Shown piece after piece: positions 1-8,047 of a stretch of DNA of 64,000 nucleotides; position 1 is the stretch's first letter, and every line of letters begins with the position of its first letter. The position numbers and the translations under genes are program-made. Under the pieces are notes generated by a model. That model searched no databases, was not told the DNA's origin, and worked only from the letters and a program-made list of their open reading frames with translations. Source of the stretch: Rhodoferax sp. Its GTDB lineage: Bacteria > Pseudomonadota > Gammaproteobacteria > Burkholderiales > Burkholderiaceae_C. The stretch lies in NCBI GenBank assembly GCA_030685025.1, contig JAUXWC010000040.1, positions 1 through 64,000 on the forward strand. Reading direction: 5' to 3'.

Positions 1-75
1 CGCGCTGGCCCAGGGGAGGGTGCAGCCGAGCACGGTGGTCATGGCAACGGACAGGACAAGGCGTCTGGGGTACAT
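1..75 (-). CDS. Exported protein, N-terminal fragment (runs off left edge)
   Basis: Only the first 25 codons are inside the window. They read as a classic export signal: MYPRR, a hydrophobic core (LVLSVAMTTVLG) and ASA at the edge. The start is supported by a good ribosome site, AAGGAG at 82-87 on the complement, a few bases before ATG. VLGC could also act as a lipobox, so either a soluble periplasmic protein or a lipoprotein is possible. The mature protein lies outside the window, so no function can be given. It is divergent from the AraC-type regulator that starts about 200 bases away. Confidence 0.6.
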   Translation of the reverse strand, partial: MYPRRLVLSVAMTTVLGCTLPWASA

Positions 76-281
76 GGGAGTCTCCTTGAGAAAAAAGTGG
101 GTGAAACCGTGGATGCAGCCGACTGCAGCACAACAGCATAGACCGGGATCGGTTTTCGTGCAGCGGCGCGTCGAGTGCCGTGCCCAGCGCCTCTCGGGCG
201 CAAGCAGCGTCCGGCTGCTGACGCGATCAGCGCGCCGGCGTGCGCGGGCCGGAAATGGCCTGATCGCGATAATTGGGCGAC

Positions 282-1133
282 ATGTCGCGGTCTACCATTC
301 ACCAATGCCAAGTGTTCGGCTCGCCTTGGGCGGGGGTCTACGCGACGCTCACCCACAGCGCGCGGCACTATGGCCGCCACTGGCATGCGGTCTACGGGCT
401 GGGGCTGCTGGAAGACGGCGCCCAAAGCTCGGCCAGCGCTCGCGGCAAAGTGCAGGCCTTTGCCGGCGATCTGATCGCCAGCAACCCCGGCGAGGTGCAC
501 GATGGGCAGCCGCTTGGTGGCCCAACGCGGCGTTGGCGCATGGTGTACCTGGAGCCCGCCGTGATGGCGTCCATGGCTGACGACGCCCCGTCCACGCCGT
601 CCGGGACCGTGGAACTGGCGCGGCCGGTGATCCAGGACGCCCGGCTCAGCCAGGCTCTGCAAGGCTTGTTGCGGCGACTCGGTGCGTGGGATGCACGCCG
701 TCAGTCGGCCAGCGCCGATGCGCTGGCCTGTGAGGAGTCCTTGGTCCAAACCTGCGCGCTCTTGTTGCAAGGCCATGCCAGTGCCGCTTCACGTGTGGCG
801 TTCAGTGCCGAGGTGAATCAGGTTCGCGAGCGACTGGCCGACGACCTTCTGGAGCCGCCCAACTTGACGGAAATGGCGGCGATGACCGGGCTGAGCAAGT
901 ACCAGGTGCTGCGGCGCTTCGAGCAGGCCTACGGCGTCACACCCCACGCCTGGCTGTTGCAGCAACGCGCCGAACGCGCGCGCCGCCTGATCTTGAGTGG
1001 TGCCGATTTGGCACAGGCGGCGGCATCGTCCGGCTTTGCCGACCAGAGCCACATGACACGCATCTTCGCGCGCCACTTCGGGTTCACGCCCGGCGCCTGG
1101 AAACAGTCCGCAGCCTCCGGCGGCCGACCGTGA
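282..1133 (+). CDS. AraC-family transcriptional regulator
   Basis: About 283 residues. The N-terminal half looks like a cupin-type sensing domain (HWHAVYGLGLLEDG, a GDLIASNPGEVHDG turn). The C-terminal ~95 residues are a double helix-turn-helix of the AraC/XylS type: LTEMAAMTGLSKYQVLRRF, then AQAAASSGFADQSHMTRIF and the typical end HFGFTPGAWKQ. ATG at 282 was chosen over an in-frame TTG at 273; neither has a clear ribosome site. The effector is unknown. The next gene downstream, same strand and about 100 bases away, is an EamA-type exporter; AraC regulators of this type often control an adjacent exporter, but that link is inference. Confidence 0.85.
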   Translation: MSRSTIHQCQVFGSPWAGVYATLTHSARHYGRHWHAVYGLGLLEDGAQSSASARGKVQAFAGDLIASNPGEVHDGQPLGGPTRRWRMVYLEPAVMASMADDAPSTPSGTVELARPVIQDARLSQALQGLLRRLGAWDARRQSASADALACEESLVQTCALLLQGHASAASRVAFSAEVNQVRERLADDLLEPPNLTEMAAMTGLSKYQVLRRFEQAYGVTPHAWLLQQRAERARRLILSGADLAQAAASSGFADQSHMTRIFARHFGFTPGAWKQSAASGGRP

Positions 1134-1237
1134 CCCGGCCAGCTTGCGCACGGTAGCTCAGCCGAGTGCAATAACGTTCAAGACGCCAAGCGCTCCAAGG
1201 GCGAGACTGCCCGCTGGTTCAACTCTTCAGGTTCAAC

Positions 1238-2122
1238 ATGTCGGCGTCTCTCAAAGCTCAGTTCTTGTGCAGCCTGGCCATGGTTCTGGTGGGCAGTACG
1301 GTGGTGGTCAGCAAAGTGATTGGGCAGGACATCGAGCCCTTCTTGGCCACCGCACTGCGTCACGCGGCGGCCTTACCCGTGTTCTTGCTGTTGATGTGGG
1401 CAACTGGCGCGCGCTTTGTGCGCGTCAACTGGCGTGATGCGGCCTTGTTGTTGCTGCAGGCGGCGGCCGGCAGCGTGGGATATTCGGTGTTGTTGATCCA
1501 GGGTGTGAAGCTGGCCAGCGCGTCCGACGCCAGTGTCATCGCCGGCACCCTGCCGGCGGTGGCCGCCTTGTTTGCGGTGGTGTTCCTGGGCGAACGCCCC
1601 GGCCTTCGAATGGCGCTGTCGATCATGCTGGCAACGGCTGGCGTCATGAGTGTTGCGCTGTCACCCGAGCTCAGTACCCCAGCCAACCACAGGCTGGCCG
1701 GTATTGCCCTGGTGCTGGGCGCCATTGCCTGCGAGGCGGTGTTCATCCTGGCCAACAAACGCCTGTCCCAACCGGTGCCCGCCCTGGCACTGTCCACCCT
1801 GATGTGCGCCGGGGGCTTGTTGCTGTCGGCCGTGCCGGCCTGGTTCGCCCTGCAGGCTTTACCCTCCACGCTCAGTACACCGGCCTTGTTGGGCGTGGCC
1901 TATTACGCCTGGGTGCCGACGGTCGGAGGTTTTCTGTTGTGGTACGCGGGCAGCGCCAAAACCAGCGGCGCGCGCGCCTCGCTGGCAACGGTCTGGTTGC
2001 CGGTGTCGGGGTTGTTGTTGTCGGCGCTGTTCCTGGGTGAGACGATTCACACTTGGCAGTGGGTCGGCTTGGGCTGTGTGGTGTTGGCCATCGTGATGGC
2101 GCGCAGTTCTTCGTCCGCATGA
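1238..2122 (+). CDS. EamA/DMT-superfamily inner-membrane transporter
   Basis: A 294-residue very hydrophobic protein with about ten predicted membrane segments arranged as two repeated EamA halves (roughly residues 8-138 and 150-290). Family landmarks include the early SKVIG..EPFLATALRHAAALPVF stretch and, near the end of each half, an L-G-E turn (VVFLGERPG, ALFLGETIH), which is characteristic of drug/metabolite transporters. Members export amino acids, metabolites or toxic compounds; the substrate cannot be read from sequence. It follows the AraC regulator on the same strand and ends about 40 bases before the convergent glutathione transferase gene. Confidence 0.85.
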   Translation: MSASLKAQFLCSLAMVLVGSTVVVSKVIGQDIEPFLATALRHAAALPVFLLLMWATGARFVRVNWRDAALLLLQAAAGSVGYSVLLIQGVKLASASDASVIAGTLPAVAALFAVVFLGERPGLRMALSIMLATAGVMSVALSPELSTPANHRLAGIALVLGAIACEAVFILANKRLSQPVPALALSTLMCAGGLLLSAVPAWFALQALPSTLSTPALLGVAYYAWVPTVGGFLLWYAGSAKTSGARASLATVWLPVSGLLLSALFLGETIHTWQWVGLGCVVLAIVMARSSSSA

Positions 2123-2159
2123 AGACCCAGGGCTGAGGGACGCCGCAGTCGGCGACGCA

Positions 2160-2876
2160 TCAGCCGCGTCGCGGTATTTCCAGACCCCGCGCCACCGCCG
2201 GCCGCGCCACAAACGCCGCCAGGGCGCGGGTTACATGCGGGAAGTCCTGAATGCCGACCAGGTCAGCGGCCTCGTAGCGCTCGATCAGGTTGCGCACCCA
2301 CGGAAAGGTCGCGATGTCGGCAATGGTGTAGCTGTCGCCCATGATCCAGGCGCGCGTCGCCAGGCGCTGGTTCAGCACGCCCAGCAGGCGCTTGCTCTCG
2401 GCCACGTACCGGTCACGTGGTCGCTTGTCTTCAAAATCCTTGCCGGCAAAAATCTGGAAGAAGCCAACCTGTCCAAACATCGGGCCGACGCCACCCACTT
2501 GCCACATCAGCCACTGGATCGTCTGGTAGCGCTGTGCGGCATCCAGCGCAATGAACTGACCCGTCTTTTCGGCGAGGTACAGCAGAATCGCGCCGGACTC
2601 GAACAGCGCCAGCGGCTGGCCACCCGGACCATTGGGATCGATGATGGCCGGGATCTTGTTGTTGGGGTTGAGCGAGAGAAACTCTGGCGACATCTGGTCG
2701 TTGGTCTCGAAGCTGACCAGATGCGGCTCATACGGCAGGCCAATCTCCTCCAGCATGATCGACACCTTCACGCCATTGGGCGTGGGCAGCGAATAGAGCT
2801 GTAGCCGCTCGGGGTGTTGGGGTGGCCACTTCTTGGTGATCGGGTGGTTGATGGGAAGGCCGGCTTGGTTAGTCAT
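2160..2876 (-). CDS. Glutathione-dependent disulfide-bond oxidoreductase (YfcG/YghU-type GST)
   Basis: 238 residues from the ATG at 2876, preceded by AAAGGA at a normal distance; a longer reading frame upstream has no such site. The thioredoxin-like N-terminal domain carries the YfcG/YghU hallmark LPTPNGVKVSIMLEEIGLPYE, where Thr-Pro-Asn replaces the usual catalytic Tyr/Ser/Cys, followed by NKIPAI and FESGAILLYLAE for glutathione binding. The C-terminal part is the all-helical GST domain. Known E. coli relatives bind glutathione and reduce small disulfides in the cytoplasm. It is convergent with the transporter gene; the adjacent methyltransferase gene lies 100 bases upstream on the same strand. 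Confidence 0.88.
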   Translation of the reverse strand: MTNQAGLPINHPITKKWPPQHPERLQLYSLPTPNGVKVSIMLEEIGLPYEPHLVSFETNDQMSPEFLSLNPNNKIPAIIDPNGPGGQPLALFESGAILLYLAEKTGQFIALDAAQRYQTIQWLMWQVGGVGPMFGQVGFFQIFAGKDFEDKRPRDRYVAESKRLLGVLNQRLATRAWIMGDSYTIADIATFPWVRNLIERYEAADLVGIQDFPHVTRALAAFVARPAVARGLEIPRRG

Positions 2877-2975
2877 GGTCGGGATCCTTTGGTGGGGCGG
2901 GCGAACAGCGCCCAGAAACCCGAATTGTGGGCGCGAAGTCAATCACGTGCAGACGCCCGGTGATGCGTACCAAGC

Positions 2976-3626
2976 TCAGCGGCTGAAGTTCAAAAAATGC
3001 CCCTTGTAGGCCTCGCCCGTGCATTGGCTGCGTCCGGCCCGTTGCACGTCCGACGCATAACCCCGCGCCACCATGCTGCGGCAGAAGGCATTGCGGTTGC
3101 CGCGATCAGGGTCCAGCACGATGATGTTGGCCCGCTCGTTGGCGTGCCGGTCGATAAAGGTCGCCAGCACTTCGGGCTGGTTGCGCTCGTACAAAACGTC
3201 GCTGGCAATGATCAGGTCGAACTTGCCCAGCGCCAGGTTCTCGCGGTCCCAGTGGCCGGTCTGGTACTTCAATAGCGGCAAGTGGTTGAGGCGCAGGTTG
3301 TCTTGCAGAAACCCTTCAGTCAGTGGATGGCAGTCGCTGGCGGTGATGTCGCCCAGGCGCCGATGGATCACCAGGCTGGCCAGCGCCAAGCCGCAGCCCA
3401 CTTCCAGAATGCGCTTGCCGTCGATGTGGTAGGTCTGCATGGCATTGGCCAGCATGCGTGCCGAGGGCCAGACCATGCCAAACAGCGGCCAGGACGCGCA
3501 CGAGATGCCCGCCGCCAGCGCCGCGCCATCGGGGTCGGCATACTGCTGGCGGTCCAGCAGCGAACGGATCTCGAAGCGCGAATTGCCCAGCATGTGGGTT
3601 TCGTGTTTGACTTGGTAGCCTGGCAT
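2976..3626 (-). CDS. Class I SAM-dependent methyltransferase (protein-lysine/NNT1-like)
   Basis: 216 residues from ATG 3626. The S-adenosylmethionine fold is clear: motif I ILEVGCGLALASLV, an acidic residue after the second strand (ITASDCHP), and the post-motif FDLIIASDVLYERNQ. The ASWPLFGMVWPSARMLA segment before motif I resembles the eukaryotic METTL21/NNT1 lysine methyltransferase group, so a protein target is plausible but unproven. A TTG further upstream (3647) would overlap the end of pepF and was not used. The start lies 18 bases after the pepF stop, so the two genes are probably co-transcribed. Confidence 0.75.
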   Translation of the reverse strand: MPGYQVKHETHMLGNSRFEIRSLLDRQQYADPDGAALAAGISCASWPLFGMVWPSARMLANAMQTYHIDGKRILEVGCGLALASLVIHRRLGDITASDCHPLTEGFLQDNLRLNHLPLLKYQTGHWDRENLALGKFDLIIASDVLYERNQPEVLATFIDRHANERANIIVLDPDRGNRNAFCRSMVARGYASDVQRAGRSQCTGEAYKGHFLNFSR

Positions 3627-3643
3627 CGCGTAGCGCCTGTGCC

Positions 3644-5449
3644 TCAAACCGGAAAGGCCAACTCAAGCTCGTCGATCAAGCTGCCCACATAGGCCACGGC
3701 GTCATGAATCGGCGCTGGCGAATGCATGTCGATACCGGCGGCCTGCATCAGCTCCAGCGGCTTGAGCGTGCCACCGGCCTTGAGCACATTCAACCAGCGC
3801 TCCACCGCCGGTTGCCCCTCGTCGTGGACCAGTCGGGCCATCGCCGTCGAGGCGACCAGGCCAACCGAGTAGGTGTAGGGATACAGACCCATGTAGTAGT
3901 GGGGCTGGCGCATCCAGGTCATGCAAGCGCCCTCGTCGATCTCCACCGTGTCACCCCAGAAGGCCCGCAGGATATCGCCCTTGCGCTGGTTCAGCACCGA
4001 CGCGGTGATGGCTTGGCCCGCCTCCGCCAGGGCGTACACCTGCCTTTGCAGCTCAGCCTCTAGCAGGTGCGTCACGAAGTTGTGGTGGAAGGTGCCCAGC
4101 ACCTGCATGATGATCGAGCGACGCATCCGCTTGTCCTGGCTCTGGCCCAGGACGTGGTGCGCCAGCAGCATCTCGTTCATGATTGACGGCGCCTCGACAA
4201 AGGGCATGGCCGGGCGGGTGTTGACCAGCCGTTGGTGTTTCATCGCCAGACCAAAATGCCCGCCGTGGCCAAGTTCGTGCGCCAGCGTGAACACATTGCG
4301 CATCGAGTCGGCCCAGGTGATCAGGATGAACGGGTGCACCCCATAGGGCGAGGCACAGAAGGCCCCCGATGATTTGCCCACATTGTCGGATCGGTCCACC
4401 CAGCGCTCCTTTAGCGCCGTGCGCGTGAAGGCGCAGTAATCCGGCCCCATCACCGCCAGTGCATCGAGGATCAGCTCGCAGGCTTCGTCATAGGTCACGC
4501 GGGGGTTGAACTCGGGGTCCAGCGGTGCCTTGATGTCGCAATACAGCAGCTTGTCCAGGCCCAGCACGCGTTGGCGCAGCCGGGCATAACGACGCATGTG
4601 CGGCGCCAGCTCGGTCTGGATGATTTGCAGGATGTTGCTGTACAGCGCCATCGGGACCTTGTGGGCCTGCAACAGAAACGCCTCCGTACTGGGGTACTGG
4701 CGCAGGCGCGCCAGTACCACGTTCTTCTTGACTTCGGTCGCGAAGGTGGCCGCATAGGTGTGGTTGTAGGCCTTCAACCCCGCGCTGAACGACTGCCAGG
4801 CGCCACGCCGGACACTGCAGTCTTCGTGCGACTCGTAGTTGGACTCGTACGAGTTGAAGGAGTTGGCGTACACCGCGCCTGCCGCGTCGCTGAACGGCGC
4901 AAACTGGATGTCGCTGGTCTTGGAGCGGTTGTAGATCATCGAGGGCGCACCCATCACCTCGCCCAGCGAGGCCAACACCTGTTCGGTATCGGCGCTGAGC
5001 CGGTGCGGCCGCAGTTCCAGAAGGTCTTGCAAGTAGATGGTGTGGGCCGCCAGGCCGGGCTCGGCAGCCAGGAACTGCTCCACCATGCCGTCTGGCAGTT
5101 GCAGCACTTCCGAGTCCACAAAGGCCAGGCTGGCGCTCAGCCGGGCACCGAGGGCGGCCACGCGCGCCATGGCGGCCTGGCCGTGTGGGTTGGTGCCGTC
5201 CTGCGCGTTGCGCAGGTGGGCAAAGGTCATGACTCGAATGAAGCGCTGCTGGATTGCCTCCACCGTGTTGAGGCAATCCAGCAGGGTGGTGGCACTGTTG
5301 CCTAGTCGGCCCTGGTAGGGGCTGACCTCGGCGCGCGCCGCGTCCACGCCTTCCAGCGCGGTCTCCCAATCGGCCGGGGAGACAAACAGATCGTCGAGGT
5401 TCCAGGTCAGCTCGATCGGAACTTGCGCGCGTGCGGGTCGGGTTTTCAT
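3644..5449 (-). CDS. pepF: M3-family oligoendopeptidase F
   Basis: A 601-residue cytoplasmic zinc metallopeptidase. The thermolysin-type zinc site HELGH is at residues 391-395 and the third ligand is Glu419 in FVEAPSIMNE, the normal M3 arrangement. There is no signal peptide. Length and the PYTYSVGLVAS.AMARL C-terminal segment fit oligoendopeptidase F, which trims peptides of about 7-17 residues. It is first in a two-gene unit with the methyltransferase. A strong hairpin lies in the 150-base gap upstream (5496-5527). Confidence 0.92.
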   Translation of the reverse strand: MKTRPARAQVPIELTWNLDDLFVSPADWETALEGVDAARAEVSPYQGRLGNSATTLLDCLNTVEAIQQRFIRVMTFAHLRNAQDGTNPHGQAAMARVAALGARLSASLAFVDSEVLQLPDGMVEQFLAAEPGLAAHTIYLQDLLELRPHRLSADTEQVLASLGEVMGAPSMIYNRSKTSDIQFAPFSDAAGAVYANSFNSYESNYESHEDCSVRRGAWQSFSAGLKAYNHTYAATFATEVKKNVVLARLRQYPSTEAFLLQAHKVPMALYSNILQIIQTELAPHMRRYARLRQRVLGLDKLLYCDIKAPLDPEFNPRVTYDEACELILDALAVMGPDYCAFTRTALKERWVDRSDNVGKSSGAFCASPYGVHPFILITWADSMRNVFTLAHELGHGGHFGLAMKHQRLVNTRPAMPFVEAPSIMNEMLLAHHVLGQSQDKRMRRSIIMQVLGTFHHNFVTHLLEAELQRQVYALAEAGQAITASVLNQRKGDILRAFWGDTVEIDEGACMTWMRQPHYYMGLYPYTYSVGLVASTAMARLVHDEGQPAVERWLNVLKAGGTLKPLELMQAAGIDMHSPAPIHDAVAYVGSLIDELELAFPV

Positions 5450-5495
5450 CGTGTGGGGCCGTAGCGTTGGTGGTGTGAGATGGCCATACTACCCA

Positions 5496-5527
5496 GTCTG
5501 GCAGCAGGCTGTTGGAGCCTGCCAGAC
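5496..5527. other. Intergenic hairpin between pepF and the Fic gene
   Basis: GTCTGGCAG at 5496-5504 is perfectly complementary to CTGCCAGAC at 5519-5527; inner bases can extend the pairing with a small bulge. There is no T-run on either side, so it is not a standard intrinsic terminator. It lies after the Fic gene and before the pepF start on the minus strand. It may end the accessory pair or mark its insertion boundary. Confidence 0.35.
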
Positions 5528-5599
5528 GTGGACCGAATTGTTGCCGGTGGTGACCTACTGCTTAGTGATGTCGAGCTGAAGACTTCTTCTGCGAGCGCT

Positions 5600-6199
5600 T
5601 TAGCTGCGCACGAAAGCCAACAAATCCGTGAAGTTATTCTTGTCTGCGGCTCGTAATGCGGCGAGATACCGAGCCCGCACTTCGTTGGCGCTGACCAGGT
5701 TTGCGCCACCGCCCCAGCTAAAAACGGGTCGCCCCAATTGCTTCAGCAAAGCGTCGGCCATCATGCGTGAATGACGGCCGTTTCCGTTGGGGAACGGATG
5801 TATCCAAACCGAGGCATGGTGAAACCGTGCGGCCAGCTCATCCGGCGCAAACGTATTGTTTTCAACCCAATATTGCGCATTGCCAAACAGTTGATTCAGA
5901 TTGACCGTGACCAAGGCCCAATCGCAACCGATGTTCTTGTCCGACTTGCGAAACGTGCCCGCCCACTTCCAGGTTTTGTTGAACATCCTTCGGTGCAAAT
6001 CTCGGCAAAAGCCTTCAGATAGCACCGCTGGAATCTTGGCCCGCCGGAGCCACTTGGTGGCCTGAAGGATGTTTTCCTGCTCCCAGTCATTGAGCGCACC
6101 CTTGGTTTCGATGTGCCTCGGAATCAGTCCCGCCTTTTCGTCCGGGTCCAGTGGGGTCTGCCCGTCTTGCTCGTCGAGAGCGTCGAGTTCTAGCGCCAT
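5600..6199 (-). CDS. Mobile mystery protein B: Fic-domain protein
   Basis: 199 residues. The Fic signature HPFPNGNGRHSR is at residues 134-145: catalytic His134, the phosphate-binding GNGR and the final Arg. The residue that normally chelates metal (Asp/Glu) is Asn138; from memory this is usual in the mobile mystery B family. Fic proteins transfer AMP or related groups to target proteins. The N-terminal TPLDPDEKAGLIPRHI..LNDWEQENIL block is typical of this family. The start ATG at 6199 lies inside the last codons of the partner gene (10-base overlap), implying translational coupling and a toxin-like role under control of the HTH partner; function is inferred, not shown. Confidence 0.85.
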   Translation of the reverse strand: MALELDALDEQDGQTPLDPDEKAGLIPRHIETKGALNDWEQENILQATKWLRRAKIPAVLSEGFCRDLHRRMFNKTWKWAGTFRKSDKNIGCDWALVTVNLNQLFGNAQYWVENNTFAPDELAARFHHASVWIHPFPNGNGRHSRMMADALLKQLGRPVFSWGGGANLVSANEVRARYLAALRAADKNNFTDLLAFVRS

Positions 6200-6651
6200 A
6201 GGTCGGACCACTTCCCGCGCAGCAGCTCTTCAGCGCGACGGGCTACCTGCCTTTGGATGCGCTCGTCCGTGGGCCTTTGGTCTTCCAGGCTCATCGTATG
6301 CGCCACCCCGTACACCTCGTCTCTCGCCAGTTGCTTCGCACGGTCCTGCACCACCTCGGTTAAGGGCTTGCGGGGCACGAGGGCGTAAACCAGCTCACAG
6401 TCCAGGCCGTCGGCCAACTTGCGCAGTTGACCGAGCGTGATGCGCTCCTGCGCTTCTGATTGTTCAGACTTGTGCAGCGTGGAGCCAGAAATTCCCAAGC
6501 GCTCGGCTTGTTGACGCTCAGTACGACCGAGAGCCTCGCGGATTTCTTTCAGCCAGCCGCGCGACGGTGCCCGTTTCGCCAGCAAAACCCGATAGGCTTT
6601 CACCGCTGACTGGAGCTGCTCTACCCGTAGATGGTTGAATTCAGAGGACAT
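6190..6651 (-). CDS. Mobile mystery protein A: HTH regulator/antitoxin partner of the Fic protein
   Basis: 153 residues. A Cro/CI-type helix-turn-helix lies at about residues 40-90 (LGRTERQQAERLGISGSTLHKSEQSEAQERITLGQLRKLADGL), followed by LVYALVPRKPL and a helical tail. This matches the TIGRFAM family named mobile mystery protein A, which is nearly always found upstream of mobile mystery protein B. It probably represses its own operon and may neutralise the Fic partner. It overlaps the Fic gene by 10 bases. A direct repeat that could be its operator lies 50-130 bases upstream. Confidence 0.82.
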   Translation of the reverse strand: MSSEFNHLRVEQLQSAVKAYRVLLAKRAPSRGWLKEIREALGRTERQQAERLGISGSTLHKSEQSEAQERITLGQLRKLADGLDCELVYALVPRKPLTEVVQDRAKQLARDEVYGVAHTMSLEDQRPTDERIQRQVARRAEELLRGKWSDLWR

Positions 6652-6701
6652 GTTGCTAGCCTATGAGCAATCAATTTGAGTCGCAATGATATCCCATTGG
6701 G

Positions 6702-6778
6702 AAGCAGATGCAAGTGTTTTGATGCATTAATGAGAAGCTAAAACTGGAATTTAGGTTCCATGAAGGCAAGCAGATGCA
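6702..6778. promoter_or_regulatory. Direct repeat upstream of the mobile mystery pair (possible operator)
   Basis: AAGCAGATGCA occurs at 6702-6712 and again at 6768-6778, a 66-base period, in an AT-rich block right upstream of the HTH gene. GATGCATT also appears twice (6721 and 6773). Spacing and position suit an autoregulatory site; no binding data exist. Confidence 0.3.
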
Positions 6779-6879
6779 TTGTTGTTGCTTCCCTTCAGAC
6801 AAGCGTCTTTTGGCGCGCCGAAAAGTGACCGGTCGCTCGCGCCGAAGATTCCTTCGGCAATCGGCATAGGGGGGCAGCC

Positions 6880-6989
6880 ATTCTGGGTGGCCCCTGGCTT
6901 TGACACGTTCCCAAGCTTGTTGCAGGTTCTCTCTCGTCATCCAACTCAGCCAAGGCCTCTTGCGTCGCGTTGTCGAAGCTGTTTGTCAT
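6880..6989 (-). pseudogene. Remnant of a group II intron reverse transcriptase (N-terminus)
   Basis: Two minus-strand frames join to MTNSFDNATQEALAELDD then MTRENLQQAWERVKA. The second piece matches the start of group II intron-encoded reverse transcriptases, where the pattern N-L-x-x-A-W-x-R-V-x-x-N-x-G normally continues into GVDG. Here homology stops after about 15 residues, and the first piece is out of frame with the second. What follows is not recognisable. The match is short, so this is a tentative call. Confidence 0.4.
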
Positions 6990-7196
6990 GGCCGCGCTGG
7001 CAGGTAGGGGTGATATTCGCCACCGCACGGTCTACGTAGTGCATGGCGGAGTTGGCGGCGTCAATCCCTTCAAATCGAGGGATGACCCAAGCGGCCAAGT
7101 ATTCGCTGCACTGACCATGGCACATGCCGAGGTTGCAGCACACGCCAATGGCGCGGGGTGACGTGCAGACGATCCGCATGGAGAGTCCGAACGGAG

Positions 7197-7451
7197 CTAT
7201 CGCCCCAGCACCGACCAACCCGCATGGCGGTTGACTTTGTTGTTCTCGTACTCCCAGATGGTGCCGCAGCGCTCGCAGCGGTACTTGGTGATGGTCACCG
7301 ACCCGTGCTTGTGCGCCACGGTGCGGTGGGTGCCCTGCATCAGCTCCGGGTGACCGCGCGCGCGGCGCCAGTTTTGTTGCACCCCGGCGCAGGCCTCGCA
7401 CATTTCTGGGGCAATCACGGGCTCGGGCCGTGGGGGTAGGTCTTGGGGCAT
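7197..7451 (-). CDS. Small zinc-ribbon hypothetical protein
   Basis: 84 residues with two Cys pairs spaced like a zinc ribbon: CEAC at about residues 18-21 and CERCG at about 59-63, the latter in YRCERCGTIWEYENNK. No function is recognised. The start ATG 7451 has only a weak ribosome site. Cys-x2-Cys pairs and an ordered composition argue for a real gene, but the surrounding region is disturbed. Confidence 0.5.
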   Translation of the reverse strand: MPQDLPPRPEPVIAPEMCEACAGVQQNWRRARGHPELMQGTHRTVAHKHGSVTITKYRCERCGTIWEYENNKVNRHAGWSVLGR

Positions 7452-7699
7452 GGGGGGCTGCTCGTAAATGTTCAGATTGTCGCCGGTGGCGACAACGATG
7501 GTTCGGTGATCGAACGCGAAGCAAATCTACCTAAGTTGAGCGCCTGGAATGACGTCACAGTGCAAGTCGGTGGCAAGCCCCAAGGCAAATGCCTGCTCTT
7601 TGACACCAGCAAGCGCCTGCTGGAAAGGCGCAGCGAGCCCAGCCACCGAAATTAAGTCCTTGTTTTCGAATCATTTCGATATACTCATCCATCCCAAGG

Positions 7700-8047
7700 G
7701 TGGATAATAAATTGAAAATCGACTTTCTCAGCGCTAAAGACAAAGAGTTCTTTGAGAGCTCGAAACAAGTCACCAAGGCACATGGCCCCGAAAACGCCAA
7801 AAAGCTCAGAGCCCGATTGGATGACCTTGACGCTGCGCAATCCATGGAAGACATGCGCAACCTGCCAGGCCATTGGGAAGAACTTAGAAACGATCGTGCC
7901 GGGCAGTTCTCGGCGCGCTTACACGGCGGCCTGCGGCTCATTGTGAAACCGCAAAAGCAACCACCGCCCGCCAAACCCGATGGTGGCCTTGATTGGCCCG
8001 CCATAGACAGCATTTATATCCTTGAAGTGGTGGACTACCATGACTGA
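7700..8047 (+). CDS. HigB/RelE-like toxin
   Basis: 115 residues of the plasmid-maintenance killer type: KKLRARLDDLDAAQSMEDMRNLPG, then FSARLHGGLRLIVKP and a C-terminal IYILEVVDYHD, which matches the HigB-type mRNA endonuclease fold. The first codon is uncertain: GTG at 7700 or TTG at 7712. A TATACT hexamer at 7680-7685 could be the -10 box. The stop overlaps the next gene (ATGACTGA), as expected for a toxin-first HigBA pair. Confidence 0.75.
   Translation: MDNKLKIDFLSAKDKEFFESSKQVTKAHGPENAKKLRARLDDLDAAQSMEDMRNLPGHWEELRNDRAGQFSARLHGGLRLIVKPQKQPPPAKPDGGLDWPAIDSIYILEVVDYHD

Larger units (their letters stand above)
6652..7196. other. Gene-poor stretch
   Basis: About 545 bases with no intact gene I can support. 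It holds the direct repeat above, a perfect 7-bp hairpin (GCCGAAG at 6841-6847, CTTCGGC at 6852-6858, four-base loop) and a short minus-strand reverse transcriptase remnant. From about 7030 to 7196 nothing recognisable was seen. Confidence 0.5.

Noticed and set aside
6946..7524. A 192-codon minus-strand frame across the gene-poor stretch
   Set aside because: Arg/Pro/Ala-rich with no domain and overlaps the zinc-ribbon gene in another frame.
7443..7655. A 70-codon plus-strand frame before higB
   Set aside because: No ribosome site, overlaps the zinc-ribbon gene start in the opposite strand, and no recognisable protein features.
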